The notes under the pieces: model-generated
Database searches by the model: none
What the model was told of the DNA's origin: nothing
Seen by the model: the letters and a program-made list of their open reading frames with translations, nothing else
Translations under genes and position numbers: made by a program
Origin: Streptomyces sp. LX-29
GTDB taxonomy: Bacteria > Actinomycetota > Actinomycetes > Streptomycetales > Streptomycetaceae
NCBI RefSeq assembly: GCF_029541745.1
Contig: NZ_CP089746.1
Span: 6,023,559 to 6,087,558, forward strand
Direction: 5' to 3'
DNA length: 64,000 bases
In this document: positions 1 through 8,286 of the stretch, piece after piece
How positions within the stretch are numbered: the first letter of the stretch is position 1
How the letters are laid out: every line of letters starts with the position of its first letter

Positions 1-185
1 TGGCCGAGTGTCGTCCGCGGCCACTGGCTGCGGGGCACCACGGACTCGTTGACGGCGGCGGCGACGCCGCTGGCGGCGGTGGTGAGGGTCGCGACGAGCC
101 GGTCGAGGGTGAGGCCGGCGGGCAGGTCGCGCGGCTCGCCGTTGACGGACACGGACATGGCGTCGCCGTTCGCGGACGCGGTCAT
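1..185 (-). CDS. thiS: ThiS sulfur carrier protein, truncated by the window edge
   Basis: ThiS is the ubiquitin-like protein that carries sulfur as a C-terminal thiocarboxylate for thiazole formation in thiamine synthesis. The visible part contains the typical beta-grasp start MSVSVNGEPRDLP and then LTLDRLVATL and VAAAVNESVVPRSQW, a usual ThiS pattern. The C-terminal Gly-Gly that accepts sulfur lies beyond the left edge. The ATG at 185 overlaps the thiO stop by four bases, so translation is probably coupled; an internal ATG at 158 gives the more typical ThiS N terminus. It should share the thiO transcript and riboswitch, and thiG would be expected just outside the window. Confidence 0.85.
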   Translation of the reverse strand, partial: MTASANGDAMSVSVNGEPRDLPAGLTLDRLVATLTTAASGVAAAVNESVVPRSQWPRTTLG

Positions 186-1471
186 GCGGGCTGCTCCTGG
201 AGTGCCGAGGGGGAGGGCGGGGGAGTGGTCGTGGACCGCGCGGGGTGCGCGGCGTGGGCTACGGGCGGCACGGCGGGCGCCGGCTTGCCCGAAGGCTCCG
301 GGGCCTCGGGGACCGCGGCCCGCGCGGCGCCCGTGAAGCGCTCGGGCGAGAAGGGGCGGGCCCGCGCGGGGAGCTCTCCGCCGGTCAGCACCTCGGCCAG
401 GATGTCGCCGGTGACCGGGGTGAGCAGCACCCCGTTGCGGTGGTGGCCGGTGGCCAGGAGCAGGCCCGGCAGCGCGGTGGGGCCCAGGAGCGGCGCGTTG
501 TCGGGGGAGCCGGGTCGCAGCCCCGCGCGGGTCTCGACGAGCGGGAGTTCGGTGATGCCGGGGATGAGCTCGTGGGCGTCGCGGAGCAGTTCGTAGACGC
601 CGCCCGCGGTGACGGTGGTGTCCCAGCCCAGCTCCTCCGTGGTCGCGCCGAGGACCAGTTCGCCGTTCTCGCGCGGGACGAGATAGACCTGTCCGCCGCG
701 CACCACCGCCCGCACCGTCCGGGACAGGAACGGGGCGTACGGCTCCGGCACCCGCAGCCGCAGGATCTGCCCCTTCACGGGGCGCACCGGGGGCAGCACG
801 CCCGCGGGCAGGCCGCCGATGCGGCCGCTGTGGCTGCCGGCCGCCAGCACCGTCTGGTCGGCGTCGACCCGGGAGCCGTCGGCCAGCTCGGCCCCTCCCG
901 CGCGGTCGCCGCGCAGTGTGAGGCGCTCCGCGCGGGAGCGGTGGAAGACCACCCCGGCCCGCTCGCAGGCGGTCGACAGGGCCGCGGCCAGGCGCCGCGG
1001 GTCGACCTGGTGGTCGCCGTCCACGCGCAGTCCGCCGCGGACGCCCGGCGCCAGCATCGGCTCCAGCCGGCGGCACTCGCGCCCCGACAGCCACTGCGAG
1101 TCCAGCCCGCAGCGCTGCTGGAGCGCGTGCAGCTCGCGCAGGTGGGCGCGGTCGTCGGAGTCGAGCGCGACGGCGAGCGTGCCGCACGCGCGGTAGCCGA
1201 TGTCCTGGCCGGCGACCTCCGCCAGCTCGGCGGCGAAGGCCGGGTAGCGCCGCGCGGAGTCGAGGTTGAGGTCGAGCAGTGTCTCCTCGCCGTAGTGCAG
1301 TTCCGACACGGCGGCGAGCATCCCGGCCGCCACCTGGGCGGCGCCGCCGCCGGGGGTCGGGTCGGCCACCGCGGTGCGCAGTCCCCGCTGGGCGGCCCGC
1401 CAGGCCACTCCCAGACCGATGACTCCGCCCCCGACGACCAGGACGTCGTACGGTTCGCCCGTAGCGTGCAT
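182..1471 (-). CDS. thiO: Glycine oxidase ThiO
   Basis: This FAD enzyme oxidises glycine to the imine (dehydroglycine) needed for the thiazole ring of thiamine in aerobic bacteria. The 429-residue protein opens with a Rossmann dinucleotide-binding motif, VVGGGVIGLG (about residues 12-21), and carries DAO-family features such as the late GLRPGSPDNAPLLGP segment and GHHRNGVLLTP near the C terminus, which contacts the flavin in the family. The last 50 residues are Pro/Ala-rich and look like a lineage-specific tail. The gene lies directly downstream of a TPP riboswitch and overlaps thiS, which supports the thiamine role over a general amino-acid oxidase. Confidence 0.93.
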   Translation of the reverse strand: MHATGEPYDVLVVGGGVIGLGVAWRAAQRGLRTAVADPTPGGGAAQVAAGMLAAVSELHYGEETLLDLNLDSARRYPAFAAELAEVAGQDIGYRACGTLAVALDSDDRAHLRELHALQQRCGLDSQWLSGRECRRLEPMLAPGVRGGLRVDGDHQVDPRRLAAALSTACERAGVVFHRSRAERLTLRGDRAGGAELADGSRVDADQTVLAAGSHSGRIGGLPAGVLPPVRPVKGQILRLRVPEPYAPFLSRTVRAVVRGGQVYLVPRENGELVLGATTEELGWDTTVTAGGVYELLRDAHELIPGITELPLVETRAGLRPGSPDNAPLLGPTALPGLLLATGHHRNGVLLTPVTGDILAEVLTGGELPARARPFSPERFTGAARAAVPEAPEPSGKPAPAVPPVAHAAHPARSTTTPPPSPSALQEQPA

Positions 1472-1482
1472 GGGCTGTCAGC

Positions 1483-1585
1483 CCCTCCCTTCGCCGGCAT
1501 GACCCGGATCAGGTTCGTACGGTCGGAGGCCGCCTCAGCCTCCCTCTCAGCCCGGTGCGTCCGGGCTCCCGCGAGTGCTCTTGGC
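1483..1585 (-). promoter_or_regulatory. TPP riboswitch upstream of thiO
   Basis: On the minus strand this leader holds the conserved TPP-aptamer (THI box) pieces in order: CTGAGA at 1550-1545, then ACCTGATCCGGGTCATGCCG and GCGAAGGGAG. The 3' strand of the aptamer carries the purine-rich GGGAGGGG, about 10 bases before the thiO ATG. TPP binding would therefore be expected to hide the ribosome site and lower translation of thiO-thiS. A -10-like TAGGGT (1596-1591) just upstream suggests transcription starts close to 1584. Confidence 0.93.
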
Positions 1586-1723
1586 CCGCCACCCTAGTAC
1601 GCCGTCCGAATGGGCCGGAAGGGCGAGCCCGGACGGCGGGAGCCGACGGCGCGCCGGCGGTCCCGGCGCGGCCTCCGCGCGGAATGCTTCGGCGCCCCGC
1701 GCGAAGCGACCTACAGTGATCAG

Positions 1724-3064
1724 GTGAGTGAGCAGCTGAGCGAGCGCGCCCGGCCTGGCGCGCGGACGGACGAGAAGAAGCCTCCGGTCGTTCCGCCGGA
1801 GACCGGACCCGAGGCCGGCGCGCGGAGCGGAAGCGGAGCAGCCGGCTCCCTGAGCGGGCAGCGAGTGGTGATCGTGGGCGCCGGGATGGCCGGCGTGCAG
1901 ACCGCCGTGGCGCTGCGTGAGGAGGGCTGGCCGGGCGCCATCACGCTGATCGGCGCCGAGCCGCACCCGCCGTACGACCGGCCGCCGCTGTCCAAGGCGG
2001 TGCTGCTGGGGACCGCCGAGGGCTCCGCCTACGACGTGGACTTCGCGGGGCTCGGCGTCGAGCTCCAGCTGGGGCGCGAGGTCACCGGCGTGCACCCGGA
2101 GGAACACCGGGTCGACACCGTGACCGGTCCGCTCCACTACGACCACCTGGTGATCGCCACCGGCGCCGAACCGATCGCCCTGCCGGGCAGCGCCGACCTG
2201 CCCGGGGTGCACCTGCTGCGCACCCTGGACGACGCCGAGCGGCTGCGCCCGGTGCTGGCCAACCGGCACGACATCGTGGTGGTCGGCGCGGGCTGGATCG
2301 GCGCCGAGTTCGCCACCGCCGCGCGGGAGGCGGGGTGCACGGTCACCGTCGTCGAAGCCGCCGAGCTGCCGCTGGCCGGGGCGCTGCCGCCGGAGGTCGC
2401 GGTCTTCATGGCGGGCTGGTACCTGGACAGCGGGGCCGAGCTGGTCACCGGCGCGCACGTGGCGGCGGTCGAGGAGGGCGGGGTGCGGCTGGCCGACGGG
2501 CGGCGGCTGCGGGCCGACGCGGTGGTCGTCGGCATCGGCGCCCGCCCCGCCACCGGCTGGCTGAAGGGCTCGGGCGTGGAGCTGGCGGCGGACGGCTCGG
2601 TCAAGGCGGACGAGCGGCTGCGCGCCTCCGCCCCGGACGTCTACGCGGTCGGCGACTGCGCCTCGTTCCCCTCCGCCCGCTACGGGCGGCGGCTGCTGGT
2701 GCACCACTGGGACAACGCCCTCCAGGGACCGCGCACGGTCGCCGCCAACCTGGTCGGCTTCCAGCAGCCGCGCTTCGCCGGTCTGGCCTACGACCCCGTG
2801 CCGTACTTCTGGTCCGAGCAGTTCGGCCGCTTCGTGCAGTACGCGGGTGACCACGGCGGCGCCGACGAGGTGCTGTGGCGCGGCGACCCCTCCGGCGCCG
2901 CGTGGACGGTGCTCTGGCTCCGGGAGGGCGTGCTGGTGGCTCTGCTGGCGGTGGGGCGCCCGCGCGATCTGGCGCAGGGCCGCAAGCTCATCGAGAGCGG
3001 CGCGGCGATCGACCGCACCGCCGCGGTGGATCCCTCCGTGGCGCTGAAGTCGGCGGTCCTGTGA
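1724..3064 (+). CDS. NAD(P)/FAD-dependent oxidoreductase, ferredoxin reductase-like
   Basis: This is a two-dinucleotide-domain flavoprotein of the pyridine nucleotide-disulfide oxidoreductase superfamily, ferredoxin/rubredoxin reductase branch. It has an FAD Rossmann motif VVIVGAGMAG near residue 50, the YDRPPLSKA motif typical of ferredoxin reductases, a second Rossmann motif VVVGAGWIGAEF for NAD(P)H, the VYAVGDCA flavin-contact motif, and a C-terminal reductase domain. There is no redox CxxC. The GTG at 1724 was chosen because a -10-like TACAGT (1712-1717) lies six bases upstream, which fits a leaderless start; an in-frame start at 1610 would add 38 low-complexity residues. The electron acceptor cannot be told from the sequence. 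Confidence 0.88.
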   Translation: MSEQLSERARPGARTDEKKPPVVPPETGPEAGARSGSGAAGSLSGQRVVIVGAGMAGVQTAVALREEGWPGAITLIGAEPHPPYDRPPLSKAVLLGTAEGSAYDVDFAGLGVELQLGREVTGVHPEEHRVDTVTGPLHYDHLVIATGAEPIALPGSADLPGVHLLRTLDDAERLRPVLANRHDIVVVGAGWIGAEFATAAREAGCTVTVVEAAELPLAGALPPEVAVFMAGWYLDSGAELVTGAHVAAVEEGGVRLADGRRLRADAVVVGIGARPATGWLKGSGVELAADGSVKADERLRASAPDVYAVGDCASFPSARYGRRLLVHHWDNALQGPRTVAANLVGFQQPRFAGLAYDPVPYFWSEQFGRFVQYAGDHGGADEVLWRGDPSGAAWTVLWLREGVLVALLAVGRPRDLAQGRKLIESGAAIDRTAAVDPSVALKSAVL

Positions 3065-3145
3065 CCCCCGCGCCGCGCCGCGCCGTGACTCCCCGGGAGG
3101 CGGTGCGTTCGCCGAGTGTCAGTCCCAGATGGCAGGCTTGTTCCC

Positions 3146-3511
3146 GTGACCGAGATTGACACCAAGATCGATGCTCTCGTGCCCGCCTGGCTCAACGTCC
3201 CCGAGATCGCGGAGCGGCTCGGGGTCGAGGTGACCCGCGTCCGCCAGCTGATCAAGGAGGGCCAGCTGATCGCCGTGCGCCGCGGGGAGAACCGAGTGCT
3301 GATGGTCCCCGCCGACTTCATCGGCGATGGGAAGGTCGTCAAGGGGCTGGTGGGCACCCTGACGCTGCTGCGGGACGACGGCTTCACCGACGAGGAGATG
3401 CTCGAGTGGCTGTTCACGGCCGATGACACCCTGCCCGGCACCCCCGCGCAGGCGCTGCGCGAGAATCGCGGCACGGAGGTGAAGCGCCGCGCCCAGGCGC
3501 TCGCCGTCTGA
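3146..3511 (+). CDS. Rv2175c-family DNA-binding protein
   Basis: A 121-residue protein with an N-terminal winged-helix or helix-turn-helix region (WLNVPEIAERLGVEVTRVRQLIKEGQLIAV pattern, with residues PEIAERLGV then TRVRQLI) and a C-terminal helical domain. It matches the actinobacterial family of Mycobacterium tuberculosis Rv2175c, a DNA-binding substrate of the Ser/Thr kinase PknL. That family assignment is from recognition, and no regulatory target can be seen here. The GTG at 3146 follows CAGGCT by seven bases, a leaderless layout. A strong hairpin follows the stop. Confidence 0.85.
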   Translation: MTEIDTKIDALVPAWLNVPEIAERLGVEVTRVRQLIKEGQLIAVRRGENRVLMVPADFIGDGKVVKGLVGTLTLLRDDGFTDEEMLEWLFTADDTLPGTPAQALRENRGTEVKRRAQALAV

Positions 3512-3527
3512 TCCAGCGAACCGCAAC

Positions 3528-3557
3528 GGCGTACGGGCCGCGGACGGCCCGTACGCC
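3528..3557 (+). terminator. Hairpin between the Rv2175c-like gene and thiE
   Basis: A perfect 13-bp inverted repeat, GGCGTACGGGCCG (3528-3540) and CGGCCCGTACGCC (3545-3557), with loop CGGA. It starts 16 bases after the upstream stop. There is no T tract, as is usual in high-GC actinobacteria. It could also sit in the thiE leader. Confidence 0.65.
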
Positions 3558-3579
3558 GCCGACCTCGGGGGAAGCACCC

Positions 3580-4236
3580 ATGGCCATCGACGCCGCCACC
3601 GCACGCCGGCAGCTCGCGGACGCCCGGCTGTACCTGTGCACCGACGCCCGCACCCGCCAGGGCGACCTGCCGGAGTTCCTGGACGCGGTGCTCACCGGCG
3701 GGGTCGACATCATCCAGCTGCGCGACAAGGGCATGGAGGCGGGCGCCGAGCTCGACCACCTCGCGGCCTTCGCGGACGCCTGCCGCCGGCACGGCAAGCT
3801 GCTCGCGGTCAACGACCGCGCGGACGTGGCGCACGCCATCGGCTCCGACGTGCTGCACCTGGGCCAGGGCGATCTGCCGGTCCCCGCGGCCCGCGCGATC
3901 CTCGGTGAATCCGTCCTCGTCGGGCGCTCCACGCATGCCGAGGCCGAGGTGGCCGCCGCCATCGCCGAGCCCGGCGTGGACTACTTCTGCACCGGCCCCT
4001 GCTGGCCCACCCCCACCAAGCCGGGGCGCCCGGCCCCCGGCCTCTCCCTGGTGCGCCACACGGCCGCGCTGGCGCCCGAGCGTCCCTGGTTCGCCATCGG
4101 CGGCATCGACGCCTCGAACCTGGACGAGGTGCTCGCCGCGGGTGCCCGTCGGGTCGTCGTGGTGCGGGCCGTCACCGAGGCGGAGGACCCCGGGGCGGCG
4201 GCGGCCGAACTGGCCAAGCGGATCCGCGCGGCCTGA
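3580..4236 (+). CDS. thiE: Thiamine phosphate synthase ThiE
   Basis: ThiE joins HMP pyrophosphate and the thiazole phosphate carboxylate tautomer to form thiamine monophosphate. The 218-residue TIM-barrel protein shows the family motifs in order: DIIQLRDK (43-50), AVNDRADVA (77-85), HLGQGDLP (93-100), GRSTH (115-119), TGPCWPTPTKPGRPAPGL (138-154, the pyrophosphate-binding region) and AIGGI near residue 170. It is on the opposite strand from thiO-thiS and has no TPP riboswitch of its own that I can see. Confidence 0.95.
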   Translation: MAIDAATARRQLADARLYLCTDARTRQGDLPEFLDAVLTGGVDIIQLRDKGMEAGAELDHLAAFADACRRHGKLLAVNDRADVAHAIGSDVLHLGQGDLPVPAARAILGESVLVGRSTHAEAEVAAAIAEPGVDYFCTGPCWPTPTKPGRPAPGLSLVRHTAALAPERPWFAIGGIDASNLDEVLAAGARRVVVVRAVTEAEDPGAAAAELAKRIRAA

Positions 4237-4256
4237 CCGCTCCGCGCGGCGCCCTG

Positions 4257-4304
4257 ATCGGCTTCGTGACGGCAGTGTGTCCGGAGTGTGGACACGAGCC
4301 CGAT
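4257..4304 (+). terminator. Nested inverted repeat between thiE and metF
   Basis: An outer imperfect pair, ATCGGCTTCGTG (4257-4268) and CACGAGCCCGAT (4293-4304), encloses a perfect pair, GTGTCC (4277-4282) and GGACAC (4290-4295). It begins 20 bases after thiE and is followed by AAAAGG, so it may end thiE transcription. A regulatory role for metF is also possible. Confidence 0.4.
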
Positions 4305-4365
4305 AAAAGGTACATATCACCCACGTCCGCTGGGCCTGCACCATAGCGCTGGCTAACCTGCCGGT

Positions 4366-5286
4366 ATGGCTCTTGGGACAGCTTCGACCAGGACAGATCG
4401 CGCCCGGACGGTGCGCGACCTGCTCGCCTCCGGTGAGCAGTCATATTCGTTCGAGTTCGCCGCGCCAAAGACCGAGAAGGGCGAGCGGACTCTCTGGAAC
4501 GCCATTCGCCGGATCGAGGCGGTCTCACCCACCTTCGTCTCCGTGACCTACGGAGCGGGCGGCTCCTCACGCGACGGCACGGTGCGCGCCACCGAGCGCA
4601 TCGCGACCGACACCACGCTCACCCCCGTCGCCCACCTCACGGCCGTCAACCACTCCGTCGCCGAACTGCGCAACATCATCGGCCAGTACGCCGACGCGGG
4701 CATCAGGAACATGCTGGCCGTGCGGGGCGACCCGCCCGGCGACCCGATGGGCGAGTGGGTGCGCCACCCGGAAGGAGTGCGCTACGCCGCGGAACTCGTT
4801 CAGCTGATCAAGGAGTCGGGCGACTTCTGCGTCGGTGTCGCGGCCTTCCCCGAGATGCACCCGCGCTCCACGGACTGGGAGACCGACGTCCGGCACTTCG
4901 TCGACAAGTGCCGCGCGGGCGCCGACTTCGCGATCACGCAGATGTTCTTCTACGCGGAGGACTATCTGCGGCTGCGCGACCGGGTCGCGGCGGCCGGCTG
5001 CGACACCCCGATCATCCCCGAGATCATGCCCGTCACCAACGTCCGGCAGATCGAGCGGTTCGCCCAGCTCAGCAACGCCGCCTTCCCTCCGGACCTGGCG
5101 GAACGGATCCTCGCGGTGCAGGACGATCCGGCGGCTGTACGCTCAATCGGAATCGACTACGCCACGAAGCTGTGCGCGCGGTTGATGGCCGAGGAGGTCC
5201 CCGGGCTGCACTTCATCACCCTGAACCACTCCACGGCGACTCTGGAAATCTACGAGAATCTCGGACTGCACCAGCGGTCCGGGTGA
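4366..5286 (+). CDS. metF: Methylenetetrahydrofolate reductase
   Basis: MetF reduces 5,10-methylene-THF to 5-methyl-THF, the methyl donor for methionine synthesis, using FAD. The 306-residue TIM barrel has SYSFEFAAPKTEKGE with the conserved catalytic Glu at about residue 30, the FVSVTYGAGGS motif near 48-58, LAVRGDPPGD, and DFAITQMFFYAEDY. Length is normal for the bacterial enzyme. TAACCT (4354-4359) lies six bases before the ATG and no Shine-Dalgarno sequence is visible, suggesting a leaderless transcript. No SAM riboswitch is recognisable in the 130 bases upstream. Confidence 0.95.
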   Translation: MALGTASTRTDRARTVRDLLASGEQSYSFEFAAPKTEKGERTLWNAIRRIEAVSPTFVSVTYGAGGSSRDGTVRATERIATDTTLTPVAHLTAVNHSVAELRNIIGQYADAGIRNMLAVRGDPPGDPMGEWVRHPEGVRYAAELVQLIKESGDFCVGVAAFPEMHPRSTDWETDVRHFVDKCRAGADFAITQMFFYAEDYLRLRDRVAAAGCDTPIIPEIMPVTNVRQIERFAQLSNAAFPPDLAERILAVQDDPAAVRSIGIDYATKLCARLMAEEVPGLHFITLNHSTATLEIYENLGLHQRSG

Positions 5287-5323
5287 CGCGGTCGACACGA
5301 GCGGCCGTACGAGAGGGGCGTAG

Positions 5324-6130
5324 ATGGGCTGGACGGTCCTCTACATCGCGTTCGGCGTCGTGGCGCTGTGGCTGCTCGGTGAGGTGTTGCTGCAGTACAA
5401 GGCGCGGCTGCGCTGGCGGCTGCTCGCCTTCGTCGGATTCCTGGGCGTGGTGGCCGGGGTGCTCATCCCGTCCGTGCCGGTGATCGGGGTGGGCGCCGCC
5501 GCCTTCGCCGTGGGCCAGACCTACGTCACACTCTCCTTCCGGAGCGGCTTCGCCTCCGGTTGGGCGGTCGCCGGACGAGGCTCCACCGGCGGCGGCAGCA
5601 GCAAGCGGCGCAAGGCGACCCCGGCAGCGGAGCCCACCCTGGAGGTCTCCGACCTCCAGGCGGGGCCGCTCGCCGAGCAGCCGACGCCTCCCATGTACCA
5701 CCCGGAGCCGCTGCCCGACGAGGACACCGGCGGCTACGCGGCGTACAAGCAGCCGGAGCCCGCCCAGGCCCCGTACGGGGACGAGGGGGCCGTCTACGGC
5801 GGATACCAGCCCTACGGCGGCTACCAGCAGCAGGAGGGCTACGACGCCGGCCAGTACGGCTACGGCGCCGAGGGGTACGCGGACGTCTACCCCGACCCGT
5901 ACGGCAACGCCCAGCAGCCCGCCCAGCAGGCGTACGAGCCGTACGGGCAGCAGTCCTACGCCGGCTACGGCCAGCAGCAGTACGGTGCGGGCGTCGACGA
6001 CCACTACGCCGCCGAGGCGAGCTACGACCCGGACGACGTCTGGGTCCCCCAGCAGCGCGACGGAAACCAGCCGCCCTACCCGTACCAGCCGGAACAGGGC
6101 ACGGGCTACGGCGAGCAGTACCGCTACTGA
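5324..6130 (+). CDS. Membrane protein with a Tyr/Gln/Gly-rich C-terminal tail, function unknown
   Basis: A 268-residue protein with two N-terminal hydrophobic segments (about residues 5-23 and 30-65), then a basic linker containing SSKRRK. The second half, from about residue 120, is low-complexity and made of repeated YGGY, YGQQ, GYG and PYG motifs. The topology suggests a membrane anchor with a long, disordered, probably cytoplasmic tail rich in tyrosines. I do not recognise a named family. It starts 37 bases after metF on the same strand and could be cotranscribed; GGGGCG just before the ATG is a weak ribosome site. Confidence 0.75.
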   Translation: MGWTVLYIAFGVVALWLLGEVLLQYKARLRWRLLAFVGFLGVVAGVLIPSVPVIGVGAAAFAVGQTYVTLSFRSGFASGWAVAGRGSTGGGSSKRRKATPAAEPTLEVSDLQAGPLAEQPTPPMYHPEPLPDEDTGGYAAYKQPEPAQAPYGDEGAVYGGYQPYGGYQQQEGYDAGQYGYGAEGYADVYPDPYGNAQQPAQQAYEPYGQQSYAGYGQQQYGAGVDDHYAAEASYDPDDVWVPQQRDGNQPPYPYQPEQGTGYGEQYRY

Positions 6131-6171
6131 GCGCGGCCCGGCCCCGGTGACGCGGTCGACGCCCGGTCCCG

Positions 6172-7755
6172 CTACTGGGAGCCCCGCCAGTCCGCCCCCT
6201 CCACCAGCAGCCCGGCGACCAGCGCCCCGGACATCCCGGCGTGCGCCAGCCCGCCCCCGGGGTGGGCCCAGCCGCCGGCCAGGTAGAGCCCCGGCAGCCG
6301 GGTGAGGTTGGCGGGCCGGAGGAAGCGGCCGTCCCCGCCCGCCAGCGCGGGACTCGGGACCGAGCCGTCCGGGACCCCGGTGTCCGCCGCGGTGTCGCGC
6401 GGTGTGCGCACCTCGCGCCACAGCATCCGCTCCCGCAGCCCGGGGATCGCCGCCTCGGCGGCCGCGACCAGCCGGTCCGCGGCGGCCGCGGCCACGCCGG
6501 GCTCGGACCAGTCGACCGGCCCCCGCGCGCCGTGGGGGGCCACGGTGGCGGTGAGGGTGACGGCCTCGTGGTCGTCGTCGGGGCGTGTGGCGGGATCGTC
6601 GGGGCGCAGCACCGTCACCGTGGGCCGCGCGACGCACGGCTCGGGCCGCCGCCCGGTGCCGTCCCCGCCCGGTCCGGTGTCGAAGATCGATGCCAGTTCG
6701 GCCGCGCGGTCGGCGGCGTGCACCACGGTCCGGTGCGCGGCGTCGGCGTCCCGACCGTCGCGCAGCGCCAGGAAGACGGTGAGCCGGCCGGCGGACGACG
6801 TGTCCGCGCCCCGGCCCGCCCCGGCGGCGGGCGGCTGGACGTCGCCGTCCCGCCAGGGCGACGAGTCGCCCAGCAGCGCCCGCAGCGCCATGGGGGAGAC
6901 TCCCGCGACCACCGAGTCGGCCGCCACGGTCGTGCCGTCGGCCAGGGTCAGACCCGCCGCTCGCCCGTCCTTCTCCAGGATCGAGGTGACGTCGGCGTCG
7001 AAGTGGAACTCGACCCGCCGCGCCCGGCAGCGCTCGTACAGCGCGTCCGCCAGGGCCCGCAGCCCGCCGCCCACATACCAGCTGCCGAAGGTCTGCTCCA
7101 GGTACGGCAGCACGGTCGCGCCGGCGGGCGCGGTGCGCGGATCGAGGCTGTACGCCAGCGCGTGGCTCTCCAGCAGCGCGGTCAGACGCGCGTCCCGCAG
7201 CTCGCGCGAGGCGACCTCGGCGAGCGTCCCGGGCCCCTGGCGGCCGCGCCGGAACCAGCCGCGCCGCGGCGGCGCCGGGTACGGGTCCCGGCCGAGCGCG
7301 GACCAGTCGGCGGACAGCGGCTCTTCCAGCAGCGGCCGACGGGTGGCGTCCCACGCCTCGCGGGCCCGGTTGATCAGGTCGCTCCAGCGCTCGCCCGCCC
7401 CCGCGCCGACGGCCTCGTCCAGGGCGCGCACCACGCCCGCGCGGGACGCGTTGGGCAGCCGCAGGTCGGTGCCGTCGACGAACAGGTGCCGGCCGGCCGG
7501 GTCGACCTGGCGGAGCTCCACGCGGCTCTCCAGCGACTCCTTGCCGGTCTTGAGGAACAGGTCGCGGTAGACGGCCGGGAGGTGCAGCAGCCCCGGCCCG
7601 GTGTCGAAGGTGAAGCCGTCCCGCGCGAAGCGCCCGACACCGCCGCCGTGGCTGCTCCCACGCTCGTACACCGCCACCTGGTGGCCCGCGACGGCCAACC
7701 GGGCGGCCGCCGCCATGGCGCCCATCCCAGCGCCGATCACCGCAATCCGTGCCAT
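6172..7755 (-). CDS. CrtI-like FAD-dependent oxidoreductase (phytoene desaturase family)
   Basis: A 527-residue flavoprotein with the N-terminal motif IAVIGAGMGAMAAAARLAVAGHQVAVYE, split here as VIGAGMGAMA then VAVYERGSSHGGGVGRF, and FDTGPGLLHLP, all typical of carotenoid desaturase/isomerase relatives. The C terminus has LYLAGGWAHPGGGLAHAGMSG, the FAD-contact motif of this family. No phytoene synthase or other carotenoid gene lies nearby, so the substrate is unknown. The ATG at 7755 was preferred over one at 7887 because the flavin motif then starts at residue 2 and TAAAGT (7768-7763) lies seven bases upstream, as in leaderless genes. Confidence 0.82.
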   Translation of the reverse strand: MARIAVIGAGMGAMAAAARLAVAGHQVAVYERGSSHGGGVGRFARDGFTFDTGPGLLHLPAVYRDLFLKTGKESLESRVELRQVDPAGRHLFVDGTDLRLPNASRAGVVRALDEAVGAGAGERWSDLINRAREAWDATRRPLLEEPLSADWSALGRDPYPAPPRRGWFRRGRQGPGTLAEVASRELRDARLTALLESHALAYSLDPRTAPAGATVLPYLEQTFGSWYVGGGLRALADALYERCRARRVEFHFDADVTSILEKDGRAAGLTLADGTTVAADSVVAGVSPMALRALLGDSSPWRDGDVQPPAAGAGRGADTSSAGRLTVFLALRDGRDADAAHRTVVHAADRAAELASIFDTGPGGDGTGRRPEPCVARPTVTVLRPDDPATRPDDDHEAVTLTATVAPHGARGPVDWSEPGVAAAAADRLVAAAEAAIPGLRERMLWREVRTPRDTAADTGVPDGSVPSPALAGGDGRFLRPANLTRLPGLYLAGGWAHPGGGLAHAGMSGALVAGLLVEGADWRGSQ

Positions 7756-8175
7756 GTCCGCGACTTTATCCGCCGTCACCGGCGGCGCCGGCCGGCAGGT
7801 GCGCCCCGCCGGCCGGGAGGGGCGTGGCTGGGGACGCGCACGGTGGCCTGAGTACCCGTACCTAGGCCCCGAGATGAGTAGCCGCACGGATGGGCCGGGA
7901 CCCGCGCGAACGGAAGAGTGGTGGTCACGGAAGGGCGCGGCGCCCGCACCGCCGACACGGGGCGGCGGAGCGACGCGGTGCCCGGACGATCGGGGGAAGA
8001 CCGCCGCCCGTGGGAGCGAAGGATGCTCTCACGAACGGCACGGGGGATATCGGGGGAACAGGGGGAAACGGGGTACGGGGAGCGCTGTTCCGGCGCGGGC
8101 CGGTCGGGGGACCGAGCCGCACCGGGACAGCGCGCTCTCCCGCCCACACCCGGCCGCGTCGAGGCGGTCGGTGTC

Positions 8176-8282
8176 TCGATGCCCTACACGTGTCGATGCC
8201 TCTGTGCGTATCGATGCGTCTGCGCCGGTCGATACGCCTGCGCGGGGCGACGCCTGTGCACATGTCGATGTATCGACACGGG
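8176..8282. repeat. Degenerate 18-bp tandem repeat, about six copies
   Basis: Units begin with TCGATG or close variants at 8176, 8193, 8211, 8229, 8247 (GCGACG) and 8265, so the spacing is 17, 18, 18, 18 and 18 bases. The unit is roughly TCGATGCSTCTGYGCGNG. It fills the last 110 bases of a 531-base gap (7756-8286) between the CrtI-like and TetR genes. The rest of that gap shows no convincing gene. Confidence 0.75.
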
Positions 8283-8286
8283 CGCC

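Noticed and set aside
5282..6160. 15-bp identical repeats (GGTGACGCGGTCGAC at 5282 and 6146) flanking the Tyr/Gln-rich protein gene, as signs of an inserted cassette
   Set aside because: Matches of this length are expected by chance several times in 64 kb of this base composition, and the gene has the normal codon use of its neighbours.
6131..6171. A terminator between the convergent genes at 6130 and 6172
   Set aside because: No perfect stem of useful length is visible in the 41-base gap.
8176..8282. TCGATG repeats as a CRISPR array
   Set aside because: Units are only 18 bp with no separate spacers, and no cas gene is present.
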